From Haemophilus haemolyticus (GTDB lineage: Bacteria > Pseudomonadota > Gammaproteobacteria > Enterobacterales > Pasteurellaceae), in assembly GCF_003352385.1 (NCBI RefSeq), contig NZ_CP031243.1, positions 1,218,501-1,282,500 on the forward strand: a stretch of 64,000 nt of DNA, written 5' to 3'. The notes beneath the pieces are model-generated. The model was given only the letters and a program-made list of their open reading frames with translations. It had not been told where the DNA came from and made no database searches. Shown in pieces: positions 32,878-43,816 of the stretch (its first letter is position 1; every line of letters begins with the position of its first letter). The translations under genes and the position numbers were made by a program.

Positions 32878-33717
32878 TTACTGTCTCGCTAATCTTAAAT
32901 TTTCAGGTAAATTCTCAAAATTAGAGCGGAATGGATTAATGTCTAATCCGCCACGACGAGTATAGCGCGCGTAAACAGTGAGTTTTTCTGGTTTTGCGTA
33001 GTGCATTAAATCGCAGAAAATGCGCTCGACACATTGTTCGTGAAATTCATTGTGTTGACGGAACGATACAACGTAACGCAATAATTTTTCGTGATTGATT
33101 TTTTTACCAATATAGTGAATCTGTAACGTTCCCCAGTCTGGTTGATTGGTAATGAGGCAGTTAGATTTCAATAAATGGGTGACTAATTTTTCTTCGACAA
33201 TTTCATCCGATACGCAATCTTTCAGCCAATCAGCGTTAAATTCGTAGCTACTAATTTCAATATCTTGTTCATCAATGCAATCGCCTTGTAAATGCTCAAT
33301 TTTTTGAGCATCATAAACTGCCACTGGATTTAACCGCACTTTTACATCGCCTTGTGCACATTCGCTTAAATCGCGTTGCATAGTTTGTTGAACGGTGTTG
33401 AAGTCGGCAAATTTGCTTTGGTTAAAGCTATTTAAATAAAGTTTAAAACTTTTTGATTCAATCAAATTTTGGCTTTGATAATCCAGATAAATGTCTGCGA
33501 TAGCCACTTGTGGCAAGCCTTTTTCGTTGAGCCAAGAGATTTCATAAGCCGTCCAAATATCGGCGCCGATAGTAAATGGTTGGTTTTGAGTAATTCCCAA
33601 CCCATCGCGATTTAACGCGCGTGGCACAGGCTGTAATAAAGTGCGGTCATATTGAGAGGCGTATTCTGTTTTTTGACCGAGTTTTAAGGATTTTAAGCTG
33701 TTGTCTTGGTAATTCAT
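32878..33717 (-). CDS. queF: NADPH-dependent 7-cyano-7-deazaguanine reductase
   Basis: Reduces preQ0 to preQ1 for queuosine. It is 279 residues, the long YqcD-like form with two T-fold halves. Catalytic Cys187 lies in [14 protein letters not shown] and Asp194 follows at the expected spacing of seven. The NADPH-binding stretch [11 protein letters not shown] is intact. Confidence 0.96.
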   Translation of the reverse strand: MNYQDNSLKSLKLGQKTEYASQYDRTLLQPVPRALNRDGLGITQNQPFTIGADIWTAYEISWLNEKGLPQVAIADIYLDYQSQNLIESKSFKLYLNSFNQSKFADFNTVQQTMQRDLSECAQGDVKVRLNPVAVYDAQKIEHLQGDCIDEQDIEISSYEFNADWLKDCVSDEIVEEKLVTHLLKSNCLITNQPDWGTLQIHYIGKKINHEKLLRYVVSFRQHNEFHEQCVERIFCDLMHYAKPEKLTVYARYTRRGGLDINPFRSNFENLPENLRLARQ

Positions 33718-33750
33718 TTATTTTTCCTTTATATGTTAAACAATAATTTG

Positions 33751-33798
33751 CCTTCCCCTGCTTGCGGGGGAAGGTGGCGCGAAGCGTCGGAAGGGGGC
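33751..33798. repeat. GC-rich intergenic palindromic repeat
   Basis: CCTTCCCC, a spacer TGCTTGCG, GGGGAAGG, then a second small palindrome GGCGCGAAGCGTC and GGAAGGGGG. It is much richer in GC than its surroundings and lies in the 125-base gap between queF and the next gene. The form resembles a dispersed REP-like element; only one copy is visible in this window. Confidence 0.6.
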
Positions 33799-33842
33799 TA
33801 AGACTTTATCATTCCAACAGAGAGTTGAGCCATAGACTTAAA

Positions 33843-34628
33843 TTACAAAAAATTCCACGATAGATTCGAAACTAATCGACAGGTATCGCATTTAAAATGA
33901 AAGGTATCAAAAATCGCGTATTTTAACGCCCAATTTGCACCACAAGAAGGGCAGCAACGGGATTTTTCAGATTCTAAAGATTGTCCACCTACACGATATA
34001 AATAATAGTAAGTCGGTATGCCCGTTTCTTTTTCTATTTCTTGAGCTAAATATCGTCCGTGTTTTGAAAGCGTGCTTTGATGCTCAGAAATTTCTGCCAA
34101 AGATTGTTGTTCTAATACAGAACCATTCATTTGTAGTTGATCACAGGCTTGCCAATTTTCTTGCCATTTAATCAGATCTTGGCTTAAGTGCGGTTGATTT
34201 TTCAACTGTTTATACAACGGAATTGGTGCGAAATTTTCTCCGCTATGAATCGGCGAGCAGCTTTGTAAATGAGTTGTGTAAAGCACTTGCCAAGCTGGCG
34301 ATGCATTTTCTGCAGTTTGATCTGAATTGAAATCATCGCCCACAAGTTGAAAACCATCAAAAATTACACCGCACTTTTCGGCTTCTTGTAATGCTCGATT
34401 CACTTCTACGTTATTATTTTGCGGGAAAAGACTATCTTGCTCAGGACAAATGACACGCATAGCAAAGCCTTGTGCACTATCTTCCTCCGCTAAATATAAA
34501 GGAATTTCACGTCCGATAATTTGCCCGTTATACCGCCATTGATCGATTACTGCATTAAGTAAACGACTTTGTGATTCAATATTATTTTCAAGGGCAGTCA
34601 GGCGAAAATAGGTTTCGATTAAATACAT
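33843..34628 (-). CDS. DUF2310 zinc-ribbon protein
   Basis: 261 residues. The C-terminus holds a zinc ribbon CPSCGANW...FKCDTCRL within the last 45 residues, and the N-terminal part is all-polar without membrane segments. It fits the DUF2310 family (possible nucleic-acid binding). Its first bases overlap the end of csdE by 10, so it belongs to the csdA-csdE string. No function is established. Confidence 0.8.
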   Translation of the reverse strand: MYLIETYFRLTALENNIESQSRLLNAVIDQWRYNGQIIGREIPLYLAEEDSAQGFAMRVICPEQDSLFPQNNNVEVNRALQEAEKCGVIFDGFQLVGDDFNSDQTAENASPAWQVLYTTHLQSCSPIHSGENFAPIPLYKQLKNQPHLSQDLIKWQENWQACDQLQMNGSVLEQQSLAEISEHQSTLSKHGRYLAQEIEKETGIPTYYYLYRVGGQSLESEKSRCCPSCGANWALKYAIFDTFHFKCDTCRLVSNLSWNFL

Positions 34629-34999
34629 AAATTTTTTAATTGCTGTCCGATTTGGTTTAAGCCGTTTAAACGTGTTTCGCTTAAACGTTGTGAAATGCCG
34701 AGTTCGCTAAAAAATACAGTAATATCAAATGTATTCAATTCATCCGCTGTTTTACCATTGATTTGATTGAGTAAAATCCAAAGCAAGCCATTCATAATTC
34801 TGGCTTCGCTAAATCCGTTGAATTGAAAAGTGCGGTTATTTTTAGGAATAATTTGAAACCACATTTGTGCTTCGCAGCCAGTAATGGGTTGCATTTGAGC
34901 AAGTTCATCATCGCTTGGGCGAGATAAATTTTTGCCAGCTTGAATAATCAGGCGATAGCGATCTTCCCAATTTTTAGCTTGTTTTAATTGTTCTCTCAT
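34619..34999 (-). CDS. csdE: Sulfur acceptor protein CsdE/SufE family
   Basis: Accepts persulfide sulfur from the partner cysteine desulfurase. It is 126 residues. The active Cys42 sits in the loop PITGCEAQMWF. It starts at ATG 34999, overlapping the csdA stop by four bases, so the two are made together. In E. coli this pair feeds TcdA for cyclic t6A in tRNA; the recipient here is not visible. Confidence 0.92.
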   Translation of the reverse strand: MREQLKQAKNWEDRYRLIIQAGKNLSRPSDDELAQMQPITGCEAQMWFQIIPKNNRTFQFNGFSEARIMNGLLWILLNQINGKTADELNTFDITVFFSELGISQRLSETRLNGLNQIGQQLKNLCI

Positions 35000-36195
35000 T
35001 GTAATAAATCCAGTGCTTTATCTAAGGCGGTAAAAAATGCCTCTACATCTTCCTGCGTATTATAAGGCGCAAAAGAAAGGCGTAATGTGGTGCGTTCGCC
35101 TAAGCGTGCTAAATAAGGCTGGGCACAATGTTCGCCCACACGGAGCGCAATATTTTGTTCGCTCAAAAGTGTAGAAAGATCGGAACAGTCAATGCCGTCA
35201 AATACAAAGCAAACAACGGTGCTTGGTTGAGGGGAATTGAATAATCGGCAATTTTCGTAAGATTTTAACCGCACTTTGACGGATTCAGCCAAAGATATAG
35301 CGTACTGTTCTGCTGCGGTAAAATCCCATTTTTGTAGCCAATCCAATATGGCATTAAAGCCAATAACCCCAGCTATATTGGGTGTGCCAGCTTCTAAACG
35401 ATAAGGCAATTCGGCAAAAGTAATACGATCATTTGATACACGATCAACCATTTTTCCGCCAAAAAAGAGCGGTTGAAGTTGAGAAAGTGCGGTTAATTTT
35501 CCTGTTAAAACGCCAAGCCCATTTGGGCCATAAATTTTATGGGCAGAAAATGCGAGAAAATCGGCATCTAAATCTTGTAAATCGATTTTAATATGACTAA
35601 TCGCTTGTGCAGCGTCCACTAAAACCAACGCATGACTATGTTTTCTAATAAGTTGAATTAGTCGTTTAATCGGCTGTTCTGTGCCAGTGACATTTGAAAC
35701 AAAATTTAGTGCAACCAGTTTTGTTTTTTCAGAAAGGGCAGAAATAAGCGCATTTTCATCAATTAGCCAATTATCTAAAATCGGTAAAACTCGAATTTTT
35801 GCACCGCACTTTTTCGCCGTTTCATGCCAAGTGACAAAATTAGCATGATGATCTGCTTGGCTAATCAGAACTTCATCTTCTGCATTTAATTGCGGTAGCA
35901 ATCCATTTGCCACTAAGTTAATCGCGTGAGTTGTACCTGAAGTCCAAATAACAGCGCATTTATCTTCTGCATTAACCCATTCTTTAACCTGTGTGCGAGC
36001 CTGCTCATATTGCACCGTTTGCACAGCATCATATTGGCTACGATGCACCGAACCTGCAGACGCATAAAATTCGGCGGTGCGATCAATTAACACTTGAGGT
36101 TTCAACGTGGTGGCGGCGTTATCTAAATAAACAACCGCATCTTCACGTTGGAAATAGGGAAATTCTTGACGGAAAGTTTGATAATCAAAAGCCAT
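34996..36195 (-). CDS. csdA: Cysteine desulfurase CsdA
   Basis: PLP enzyme that removes sulfur from cysteine. It is 399 residues from ATG 36195; the upstream in-frame extension overlaps the nuclease gene and is not conserved. PLP Lys220 lies in FSAHKIYGPNGLG, and the persulfide Cys357 in RVGEHCAQPYL, matching E. coli CsdA Cys358. Group II (SufS/CsdA) type. It is followed by csdE. Confidence 0.94.
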   Translation of the reverse strand: MAFDYQTFRQEFPYFQREDAVVYLDNAATTLKPQVLIDRTAEFYASAGSVHRSQYDAVQTVQYEQARTQVKEWVNAEDKCAVIWTSGTTHAINLVANGLLPQLNAEDEVLISQADHHANFVTWHETAKKCGAKIRVLPILDNWLIDENALISALSEKTKLVALNFVSNVTGTEQPIKRLIQLIRKHSHALVLVDAAQAISHIKIDLQDLDADFLAFSAHKIYGPNGLGVLTGKLTALSQLQPLFFGGKMVDRVSNDRITFAELPYRLEAGTPNIAGVIGFNAILDWLQKWDFTAAEQYAISLAESVKVRLKSYENCRLFNSPQPSTVVCFVFDGIDCSDLSTLLSEQNIALRVGEHCAQPYLARLGERTTLRLSFAPYNTQEDVEAFFTALDKALDLLQ

Positions 36196-36679
36196 ATTGA
36201 TTTTTCTCCTGTCTGCGCCATTGACTTGGTTCAATCGGATTATTGTCCGCCCAAAGACCAATTCCTTTGGCTTGTGCATTTTCTTGCGCTTGAAGATAAA
36301 TCGGATCATGGGAATATTGCTTATAAGCCCATGCCATACCTTGTTTAACCATTTCTAAATTAATATTTTTATCTTGATAATAAACAATCGCCAATGTGCG
36401 TTGATAGCGATCTTGACCTTTTAAAGAAAGATGCACATCACGAAGATAGACCATATCAGACAACGCTTTTTTAGATTTTTGTCCAAAAGCTTGTTTTTTC
36501 TCTGGTGCATCAATTTCGGCTAGTCGTACTTTGATTTGTCGATTATTTTTAGCAAGACAGGTAAGCGTATCGCCATCACTAATTTTAACCACACGACACG
36601 TATTTTTTTCGCGAGAACAAGCAGAAAGAGCGGTGAAAATGAGTAATAAACTCGTCGATAGTATTTTTTGATTTATCAT
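36185..36679 (-). CDS. Lipoprotein thermonuclease (SNase family)
   Basis: Exported nuclease homologue of 164 residues. The signal MINQKILSTSLLLIFTALSAC has a lipobox Cys. The SNase domain shows VVKISDGDTL, VRLAEIDAPE (catalytic Arg) and DRYQRTLA (second Arg), so it is probably active. Its 3' end overlaps the csdA start by 11 bases, but the functions appear unrelated. Possible roles are nucleotide scavenging or biofilm DNA turnover. Confidence 0.92.
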   Translation of the reverse strand: MINQKILSTSLLLIFTALSACSREKNTCRVVKISDGDTLTCLAKNNRQIKVRLAEIDAPEKKQAFGQKSKKALSDMVYLRDVHLSLKGQDRYQRTLAIVYYQDKNINLEMVKQGMAWAYKQYSHDPIYLQAQENAQAKGIGLWADNNPIEPSQWRRQEKNQYGF

Positions 36680-36798
36680 TTTGCAAGGTTCTTGATCTAA
36701 GTCTGGTTATTTTACCGAAAAAAACTGGTCAATTCAGAAAAAAAAAGCGTAAAATAATTTTGAAACATTATGAAAAAAGTTGAAAAAAAAGGTTGTAT

Positions 36799-37230
36799 AT
36801 GATTCAAAAATCATTTTTATTGGCCCGTTCGTTGGTCATTTTGTACATTATGTTATATCTCGGAAATCTCATCGCTCATTATGTGCCAGCCGGCGTACCT
36901 GGAAGTATTTGGGGATTGTTATTGCTCTTTTTAGGTTTAACGACACGATTAATTCATTTAGATTGGATTTATTTAGGCGCGAGCTTATTGATTCGTTTTA
37001 TGGCGGTGCTTTTTGTGCCGGTAAGTGTTGGAATCATTAAATATTCAGATTTATTAATAGAACAAGTGAATATTTTACTGATTCCTAATGTTGTCAGCAC
37101 TTGCGTAACTTTGGTCGTCATGGGTTTGTTAGGGAATCATTTATTCCATTTACAATCTTTTACACACAAGCGTAAAAAAGTGATTAAACGCCGTGAGAAT
37201 CAAGCCAAACAAATGAATGAATCAGCTTAA
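36799..37230 (+). CDS. lrgA: CidA/LrgA family holin-like membrane protein
   Basis: 143 residues with four predicted membrane helices (about 5-25, 30-50, 65-85, 90-112). The LrgA/CidA signature [16 protein letters not shown] is in helix 2 and [10 protein letters not shown] in helix 3. The tail is basic. Family members modulate autolysis in Gram-positives; the role in Haemophilus is unproved. It precedes lrgB by 19 bases. Confidence 0.88.
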   Translation: MIQKSFLLARSLVILYIMLYLGNLIAHYVPAGVPGSIWGLLLLFLGLTTRLIHLDWIYLGASLLIRFMAVLFVPVSVGIIKYSDLLIEQVNILLIPNVVSTCVTLVVMGLLGNHLFHLQSFTHKRKKVIKRRENQAKQMNESA

Positions 37231-37249
37231 TATAGTGGGAAAATTTTAT

Positions 37250-37945
37250 ATGCAGCAGTACATTATTTATCTTTATACATTTTTGACAATTTTCGGATTT
37301 TGGCTCGCACTGCAAATTAGCAAACGTTGGAAATCAATGATTTTTAATACTTTTATTTTAACGGTATTAATTTTGGTTGTGATTTTAGTGATAGGCAAGA
37401 TTCCTTATGATGATTATATGGCAGGAAATGCGCCTATTAATAATCTACTTGGCTTGAGTATCGTCGCTCTTGCATTACCTCTTTATGAACAACTTCGCCA
37501 AATTGCCAAACAATGGAAGATTATTTTATCTATTGTGGTGATCGCGTCTTTTTTCTCGATGCTAAGCGGAGCGGTCTTAGCGCTCATACTTGGTGCATCG
37601 CCTGAAATGGTGGCGACGGTATTACCAAAATCAATCACCACACCAATCGCGATGGAAGTTTCGCATAATCTAGGGGGAATCCCTGCCGTCACGGCAGTTG
37701 GCGTCGTTGTTGCAGGTTTGCAAGGCTCTGTATTTGGTTATTTAGTGTTGAAAAAATTACGCGTTAAACATCAAGAAGCGATTGGATTATCTGTCGGAGC
37801 GGTATCCCACGCACTTGGCACAGTAAGCTGTATGGAAACTAATCCAACAGCAGGCAGTTACAGTTCTATTTCTCTCGTGCTTTGTGGGATTATTAGCTCT
37901 ATTCTCGCGCCATTTGTATTTAAGCTCATTTATTTCTTTGTTTAA
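37250..37945 (+). CDS. lrgB: LrgB family membrane protein
   Basis: 231 residues with about six membrane helices. The family core LPKSITTPIAMEVSHNLGG and AVSHALGTVSCME is intact. I chose ATG 37250 (MQQYII) rather than an upstream ATG inside lrgA. LrgA and LrgB usually act together; the pair ends at an uptake-sequence terminator. Confidence 0.9.
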   Translation: MQQYIIYLYTFLTIFGFWLALQISKRWKSMIFNTFILTVLILVVILVIGKIPYDDYMAGNAPINNLLGLSIVALALPLYEQLRQIAKQWKIILSIVVIASFFSMLSGAVLALILGASPEMVATVLPKSITTPIAMEVSHNLGGIPAVTAVGVVVAGLQGSVFGYLVLKKLRVKHQEAIGLSVGAVSHALGTVSCMETNPTAGSYSSISLVLCGIISSILAPFVFKLIYFFV

Positions 37946-37961
37946 ATATCAATAAAAATTA

Positions 37962-38019
37962 AACCGCACTTTATTCATTCTAGATTTTGTTTGTTCCTGA
38001 TAAAGTGCGGTTGTTTTTT
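37962..38019 (+). terminator. Uptake-sequence terminator after lrgB
   Basis: AACCGCACTTTAT at 37962-37974 and ATAAAGTGCGGTT at 38000-38012 pair over a 25-base loop, then GTTTTTTG. Confidence 0.8.
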
Positions 38020-38037
38020 GCGCTAAATGATTAGATA

Positions 38038-39423
38038 ATGCAGAAAAACGAAATAAAACAAAGCGATATGAAACCACTTATCATTGATTCTTCTTGGACA
38101 GAACGTTTTCTCCCCGATCCTCCACGCGAAAAAGATAATCGCCCACCATTTCGTCGTGATCGTGGGCGGATTCTACATTCTGCCGCTTTTCGTTGCTTGC
38201 AAGCGAAAACTCAAATTCACGCAATTGGCGAAAATGATTTTTATCGCACTCGCTTAACTCACTCTTTGGAAGTCGCCCAGATTGGCAGTAGTCTCGTTGC
38301 ACAGCTTAAATTTTTAGAAACCTTTGAAAGCCTTTCGCAAACATTAAATATTGATAAAAACGAGTTGCAAAAACAATTAAAACCTTTATTGCCAAGTAAT
38401 GATCTTATTGAGAGTTTGTGTTTTGCTCATGATATTGGGCATCCGCCTTTTGGGCATGGTGGCGAAACGGCATTAAATTATATGATGGCAGAGCAGGGCG
38501 GTTTTGAAGGCAATGCACAAACCTTTAGAATTTTAACAAAACTTGAGCCTTATACTGAAAATGCAGGGATGAATCTAACGCGTCGAACTCTATTGGGTGT
38601 AGTGAAATATCCCGCGTTGTTAGATGTGGCCTCACCTCAGTATTCAGAATTTAATTTTTCTCGCAACATTGATCCTCGCTTTGTGCGTATTCACGATTGG
38701 ATTCCAGGAAAAGGCATTTTCCGCGATGATTTAAAAATGTTTAATTGGTTGCTGGAAAATCTTTCTGAAAATGACCGCACTTTATTCTGTCAATTTAAAA
38801 AAGTGCGGGAAAATCCAGCTGAATCTTTACATACTCGGTTTAAATCGCTGGATTGCAGCATTATGGAATTGGCGGATGATATTGCCTATGGCGTGCATGA
38901 TTTAGAAGATGCCATTGTGACTGGCGTGGTAAATCCTCATCAATGGCAAGCGGCTCATTCTGCATTAAAACAAATTCCGTCAGCTTGGTTGCATGAAAAT
39001 ATTGATTCAATTAGCCAACGACTTTTCTCTGATAAACATTTTGAACGCAAACAAGCTATTGGCGCATTGGTGAACTTTTTTATTACCAATGTGCGGTGGA
39101 AATTAACGGCAAATTTTGATGAACCGTTGTTACGTTATAACGCAGAGTTGCCACCAGAAGTGATTGTTGCACTTGGTGTATTTAAAAAATTCGTTTGGGA
39201 TTATGTTATTCGTAATGTGGATACTCAACGAATCGAATATAAAGGGCAGAGAATGTTGACAGAAATGTTCCAGATTTTTGAATCTGATCCGGAGCGTTTA
39301 TTACCGCGAAATACTGCAAATCGTTGGCGTAATGCACCAGAAGAAGGGAAAAAACGGATTATTTGCGATTATATTGCAGGCATGTCAGATGCACACGCAC
39401 TGCGGGTATATCAACAACTTTGA
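38038..39423 (+). CDS. dGTPase-like dNTP triphosphohydrolase
   Basis: HD-domain enzyme that hydrolyses dNTPs to nucleosides and triphosphate, 461 residues. Motifs are [28 protein letters not shown] and the metal site [16 protein letters not shown]. This is the type 2 (dGTPase-like) subgroup rather than true E. coli Dgt. ATG 38068 is an alternative start. In several bacteria such enzymes limit phage DNA synthesis, but here it lies among core genes. Confidence 0.92.
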   Translation: MQKNEIKQSDMKPLIIDSSWTERFLPDPPREKDNRPPFRRDRGRILHSAAFRCLQAKTQIHAIGENDFYRTRLTHSLEVAQIGSSLVAQLKFLETFESLSQTLNIDKNELQKQLKPLLPSNDLIESLCFAHDIGHPPFGHGGETALNYMMAEQGGFEGNAQTFRILTKLEPYTENAGMNLTRRTLLGVVKYPALLDVASPQYSEFNFSRNIDPRFVRIHDWIPGKGIFRDDLKMFNWLLENLSENDRTLFCQFKKVRENPAESLHTRFKSLDCSIMELADDIAYGVHDLEDAIVTGVVNPHQWQAAHSALKQIPSAWLHENIDSISQRLFSDKHFERKQAIGALVNFFITNVRWKLTANFDEPLLRYNAELPPEVIVALGVFKKFVWDYVIRNVDTQRIEYKGQRMLTEMFQIFESDPERLLPRNTANRWRNAPEEGKKRIICDYIAGMSDAHALRVYQQL

Positions 39424-39433
39424 TTTAAGAGAG

Positions 39434-39460
39434 AATCCCATCGAATTGATGGGATTTTTT
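39434..39460 (+). terminator. Terminator of the dNTPase gene
   Basis: AATCCCATC, loop GAATT, GATGGGATT followed by T residues. Confidence 0.88.
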
Positions 39461-39516
39461 ATGCAAACCGTATAGAATAGTGCGGTTAATTTTCACTGAA
39501 TTTTTATGGGGCAGTT

Positions 39517-41460
39517 GTGGCATTAATTAGTTTAACCAATGGATATCTTTCCTTTAGCGATGCACCTTTGTTAGATCACGCAGAACTACATATTGAACCG
39601 AATGAACGTGTTTGTTTAGTTGGGCGTAACGGCGCAGGTAAATCAACTTTATTGAAAATCATCGCAGGCGATGTGCTCATGGATGATGGCAAAATCCAAT
39701 ACGAAAAAGATCTTGTGGTTTCTCGTTTAGAACAAGACCCACCGCGTAATGCGCAAGGCAATATTTTTGATTATGTCGCGGAAGGTGTAGGGCATTTAAC
39801 GGATTTATTGAAAGAATATCATCATATTTCTGTTCAATTGGAAGAAAATTACAGTGATCAAATTTTAAGTCAATTAGAGCAAGTTCAGGCTAAATTAGAA
39901 CACGATGATGGCTGGCGATTTGAAAATAAAATCAATGAAGTGTTGTTAAAACTAGGCTTGAATCCAAACACAAAATTATCCGCACTTTCGGGCGGTTGGT
40001 TGCGTAAAGCAGCATTAGCACGCGCATTAGTGTGCGATCCTGATGTGTTATTACTTGATGAACCAACTAACCACTTGGATGTGGAAGCTATTGAATGGTT
40101 GGAAAATTTCTTATTGGATTTCCAAGGTAGCATTGTATTTATTTCCCATGACCGTTCTTTTATTCGAAAAATGGCAACACGCATTGTGGATTTAGATCGC
40201 GGTCAATTGGTGTCTTATCCTGGCAATTACGATTTATATTTAACAACAAAAGAAGAAAATCTACGCGTTGAAGCCTTGCAGAATGAATTATTTGATAAAC
40301 GCCTTGCACAGGAAGAAGTCTGGATTCGCCAAGGTATCAAGGCTCGTCGAATAAGAAATGAAGGGCGAGTGCGAGCATTAAAAGCGATGCGTGAGGAACG
40401 CCGCCAACGCCGTGACGTAATGGGAACAGCCAAATTACAGTTAGATACCTCAAGTCGTTCAGGCAAAATTGTCTTTGAAATGGAAAACGTGAGCTATGAA
40501 ATCGCAGGAAAAACCTTGTTAAAAGATTTTTCAACAACGATTTTACGTGGAGACAAAATTGCGCTTGTTGGGCCAAATGGCTGTGGAAAAACCACGTTCA
40601 TTAAATTATTGTTGGGTGAAATTCAGCCAACATCAGGAAAAATTCGTTGTGGTACCAAATTAGATATTGCTTATTTTGACCAATATCGTGCTGATTTAGA
40701 TCCCGAAAAAACCGTAATGGATAATGTGGCAGATGGTAAACAAGATATTGAAATCAATGGTGTAAAACGCCACGTGCTAGGGTATTTGCAAGATTTCTTA
40801 TTCCCGCCAAAACGAGCAATGACACCAGTTAAAGCCTTATCGGGGGGAGAGCGAAATCGTTTATTGCTCGCCAAATTGCTGCTTAAACCAAATAATTTAT
40901 TGATTCTTGACGAACCGACCAATGATCTTGATGTAGAAACATTAGAGCTTTTAGAAGAAATTTTGACTGATTATCAAGGCACATTGTTAATTGTGAGCCA
41001 CGACCGTCAATTTATCGATAATACTGCCACAGAATGTTATTTATTCGAAGGTGAAGGGCGTTTGAATAAGTATGTGGGTGGATTCTTTGATGCTAAACAG
41101 CAACAAGCCAATTTCTGGGCAAGCAAAGCAGTGGAAGAACAGGCTAAAGCGAAGAAAACTGAATCACTAAAAGAAGAAAATTCGGTAAAAAGTGACCGCA
41201 CTTCTAAGCCGAAATCCGTAAAACTTTCTTATAAAGAACAACGTGAGTTAGAACAGCTGCCACAACTATTGGAAGAGTTGGAAACTAAAATCACCGTACT
41301 GCAAGCTGAAATTACCGATCCAGTATTTTTCCAACAGGCTCATGATATTACCGATGCTAAATTAAAAGCATTGGCGGATACTGAAGCCGAATTAGAAACA
41401 GCATTTTTACGCTGGGAAGAATTAGAAGAAAAGAAAAATTTGTCTGACGGTAAAGCTTAA
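39517..41460 (+). CDS. uup: ABC-F ATPase Uup, GTG start
   Basis: Ribosome-associated ABC-F protein, also implicated in limiting precise transposon excision in E. coli. It is 647 residues. Two ABC domains carry Walker A GRNGAGKST and GPNGCGKTT, ABC signatures LSGGW and LSGGE, and Walker B LLLDEPTN and LILDEPTN. A C-terminal coiled coil (about 545-640) marks it as Uup rather than EttA. Confidence 0.95.
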   Translation: MALISLTNGYLSFSDAPLLDHAELHIEPNERVCLVGRNGAGKSTLLKIIAGDVLMDDGKIQYEKDLVVSRLEQDPPRNAQGNIFDYVAEGVGHLTDLLKEYHHISVQLEENYSDQILSQLEQVQAKLEHDDGWRFENKINEVLLKLGLNPNTKLSALSGGWLRKAALARALVCDPDVLLLDEPTNHLDVEAIEWLENFLLDFQGSIVFISHDRSFIRKMATRIVDLDRGQLVSYPGNYDLYLTTKEENLRVEALQNELFDKRLAQEEVWIRQGIKARRIRNEGRVRALKAMREERRQRRDVMGTAKLQLDTSSRSGKIVFEMENVSYEIAGKTLLKDFSTTILRGDKIALVGPNGCGKTTFIKLLLGEIQPTSGKIRCGTKLDIAYFDQYRADLDPEKTVMDNVADGKQDIEINGVKRHVLGYLQDFLFPPKRAMTPVKALSGGERNRLLLAKLLLKPNNLLILDEPTNDLDVETLELLEEILTDYQGTLLIVSHDRQFIDNTATECYLFEGEGRLNKYVGGFFDAKQQQANFWASKAVEEQAKAKKTESLKEENSVKSDRTSKPKSVKLSYKEQRELEQLPQLLEELETKITVLQAEITDPVFFQQAHDITDAKLKALADTEAELETAFLRWEELEEKKNLSDGKA

Positions 41461-41465
41461 AAAAT

Positions 41466-41491
41466 AACGCCCGAAAGGGCGTTTTTTTTAT
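41466..41491. terminator. Terminator between uup and can
   Basis: AACGCCC, GAAA loop, GGGCGTT and a run of T, between two convergent genes. Confidence 0.9.
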
Positions 41492-42177
41492 GTATTTTCA
41501 AAATGATCTTTTTTCAAAATATTTTCTTCATCAAGTATTGATAAACGAGCGATAGCGTTTCGATAGGAAATTTCAAGGGTTTCTCTGCTGGTTGCCATTA
41601 CGCCTTGATCCACTAAAAATCCATCATTTACGTCATATACCCAGCCGTGCAATGAGAGTTTTTGTCCGCGTTCCCAAGCACTTTTCACAATGGACGTGCG
41701 ACCTAGATTGTAAACCTGTTCCGCTACGTTAATTTTCGTCAGCATATCGGCACGTTTTTCTGGAGAAAGTTTACCGAGAAGATGACCGTGTTTAAACCAA
41801 ATATCACGAATATGAAGAAGCCAGTTGTTGATAAGCCCTAAATCTTTATCTGCCATCGCCGCATGAATACCACCACAGTTGGTGTGTCCACAGATAATAA
41901 TATGTTCAATTTTAAGTACATCGACGGCATATTGCACAACAGAAAGGCAATTAAAATCTGTGTGAATTACTTGGTTAGCAACATTACGATGAACAAATAA
42001 TTCACCTGGTTCAAGATTCGTCAATTTCTCAGCAGGTACACGGCTATCAGAGCAACCAATCCAAAGGTAATGTGGTGTTTGATGATCTGCAAGTTCTTTG
42101 AAGTAAGTTGAATTTTCTTCCTTCATTCTTTGCGCCCAACTGTAATTGTTGGCAAAGAGTTGTTTAATTTTATCCAT
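41488..42177 (-). CDS. can: Beta-class carbonic anhydrase
   Basis: Zinc enzyme interconverting CO2 and bicarbonate; essential in air for many bacteria. It is 229 residues. Zinc ligands Cys42, His98 and Cys101 lie in [10 protein letters not shown] and GHTNCGG, with Asp44/Arg46 as the dyad, numbering identical to E. coli Can. Haemophilus Can is known to be regulated by a bicarbonate site; the sequence is full length. Confidence 0.96.
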   Translation of the reverse strand: MDKIKQLFANNYSWAQRMKEENSTYFKELADHQTPHYLWIGCSDSRVPAEKLTNLEPGELFVHRNVANQVIHTDFNCLSVVQYAVDVLKIEHIIICGHTNCGGIHAAMADKDLGLINNWLLHIRDIWFKHGHLLGKLSPEKRADMLTKINVAEQVYNLGRTSIVKSAWERGQKLSLHGWVYDVNDGFLVDQGVMATSRETLEISYRNAIARLSILDEENILKKDHFENT

Positions 42178-42193
42178 TTTGCTTTCCTTAAAA

Positions 42194-42231
42194 TTTTTAA
42201 AAAATTAACCGCACTTTAGCGTAAGTGCGGT
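42194..42231 (-). terminator. Uptake-sequence terminator of asnS
   Basis: Inverted ACCGCACTT (42208-42216) and AAGTGCGGT (42223-42231). Read on the minus strand, the hairpin is followed by TTAATTTTTT. Confidence 0.8.
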
Positions 42232-42252
42232 CAATATTAAAGTTAAATTGAA

Positions 42253-43656
42253 TTAGAAATTCGCATTTCTTGGCGCGCGTGGGAATGGAATTACATCACG
42301 AATATTTTGCACGCCAGTTACATAGACGATTAAGCGTTCAAAACCAAGACCAAAACCAGAATGTGGAACGCTACCGTATTTACGAAGATCGCGATACCAC
42401 CAATAATCATCTGGATTTAATCCCATTTCTTCCATACGTTTATCAAGCACGTCTAAACGTTCTTCACGTTGTGAACCACCGATGATTTCACCAATTCCTG
42501 GAGCTAACACGTCCATTGCTGCCACTGTTTTTCCATCATCATTTAAACGCATATAGAATGCTTTAATGTCTTTTGGATAGTTTTTCACCACAACTGGTGA
42601 TTTGAAATATTCTTCCGCTAAGAAACGTTCGTGTTCAGAAGAAAGATCGATACCCCAAGAAACAGGGAATTCAAATTTCTTACCAGATTTTAATAACACA
42701 TCAATGGCATCAGTATAGTCAATTTGCGCAAAATCTGAGTTTACAAAGTTTTCTAGACGCGTAATAACATCTTTATCTACATGTTTTTCAAAGAATTGTA
42801 AGTCGTCTTTGCGCTCTGCTAATACTGCACGGAATACGTATTTCAACATATCTTCTGCAAGTTTTGCGTTATCCGCTAACGTTGCAAATGCAACTTCAGG
42901 TTCAACCATCCAGAATTCAGCTAAGTGACGGGTAGTATTCGAGTTTTCTGCACGGAATGTTGGGCCGAAAGTATAAATTTTGCTTAATGCACAAGCATAG
43001 GTTTCGCCGTTTAACTGACCTGAAACCGTTAAAAATGATTCTTTACCGAAGAAATCTTGGCTGAAATCCACTTTTCCATTTTCACCACGTGGAAGATTTT
43101 CTAAATCAAGTGTAGAAACACGGAACATTTCACCCGCGCCTTCAGTATCTGATGCAGTAATTAATGGGGTTGCCACCCAGTAGAAACCTTGCTCATGGAA
43201 GAAACGGTGAATTGCTTGAGATAAGCAATGGCGAACACGTGCGACTGCACCAATAATATTGGTACGAGGGCGTAAGTGAGCCACTTCGCGTAAATATTCA
43301 ATGGAGTGGCGTTTTGCGGCCATTGGGTAAGTATCTGGATCTTCAACAAACCCTGTCACTTCTACTTTTTCTGCTTGTAATTCAACGGCTTGTCCTTCTG
43401 CAGGTGATTCAACGACTTTACCCGTTACAATCACAGAACAGCCTGTTGTTAAACGTAAAATTTCGCTTTCGTAATTTTCAATATCGTTATTAATAATTGC
43501 TTGAATTGGATTAAAGCAAGAACCGTCATAAACCGCTAAGAAAGATAAACCTGCTTTAGAATCGCGACGGGTACGTACCCAACCACGCACAGTGACGGTT
43601 TCACCAATCGCCACTTTTCCTTGTAATACATCAACAATTGATGCCACTTTAGACAT
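42253..43656 (-). CDS. asnS: Asparaginyl-tRNA synthetase
   Basis: Class II synthetase of 467 residues (E. coli 466). An OB-fold anticodon domain (about 1-110) with [16 protein letters not shown] is followed by a catalytic domain with motif 2 [20 protein letters not shown] and motif 3 GFGLGFERL. The start is [13 protein letters not shown] at 43656; an in-frame upstream ATG adds only leader sequence. Confidence 0.97.
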   Translation of the reverse strand: MSKVASIVDVLQGKVAIGETVTVRGWVRTRRDSKAGLSFLAVYDGSCFNPIQAIINNDIENYESEILRLTTGCSVIVTGKVVESPAEGQAVELQAEKVEVTGFVEDPDTYPMAAKRHSIEYLREVAHLRPRTNIIGAVARVRHCLSQAIHRFFHEQGFYWVATPLITASDTEGAGEMFRVSTLDLENLPRGENGKVDFSQDFFGKESFLTVSGQLNGETYACALSKIYTFGPTFRAENSNTTRHLAEFWMVEPEVAFATLADNAKLAEDMLKYVFRAVLAERKDDLQFFEKHVDKDVITRLENFVNSDFAQIDYTDAIDVLLKSGKKFEFPVSWGIDLSSEHERFLAEEYFKSPVVVKNYPKDIKAFYMRLNDDGKTVAAMDVLAPGIGEIIGGSQREERLDVLDKRMEEMGLNPDDYWWYRDLRKYGSVPHSGFGLGFERLIVYVTGVQNIRDVIPFPRAPRNANF

Positions 43657-43816
43657 ATTAAACCTCTGTAACTGAATGTAATTCACATAAAATTGCCGAT
43701 AGTTTACCTTAATGAAGGAAATTTTCCATAAAAATATAGTGTTGGTGCGGGTTATGAACAATAAAATCGCCTTAAAAATGAGCCCTAAATAAAATAGGGT
43801 AAAGCCTTATTAATAT

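Noticed and set aside
41488..42177. Carbonic anhydrase or dNTPase as part of a defence island
   Set aside because: Both are full-length core genes with ordinary neighbours and no sign of transfer.
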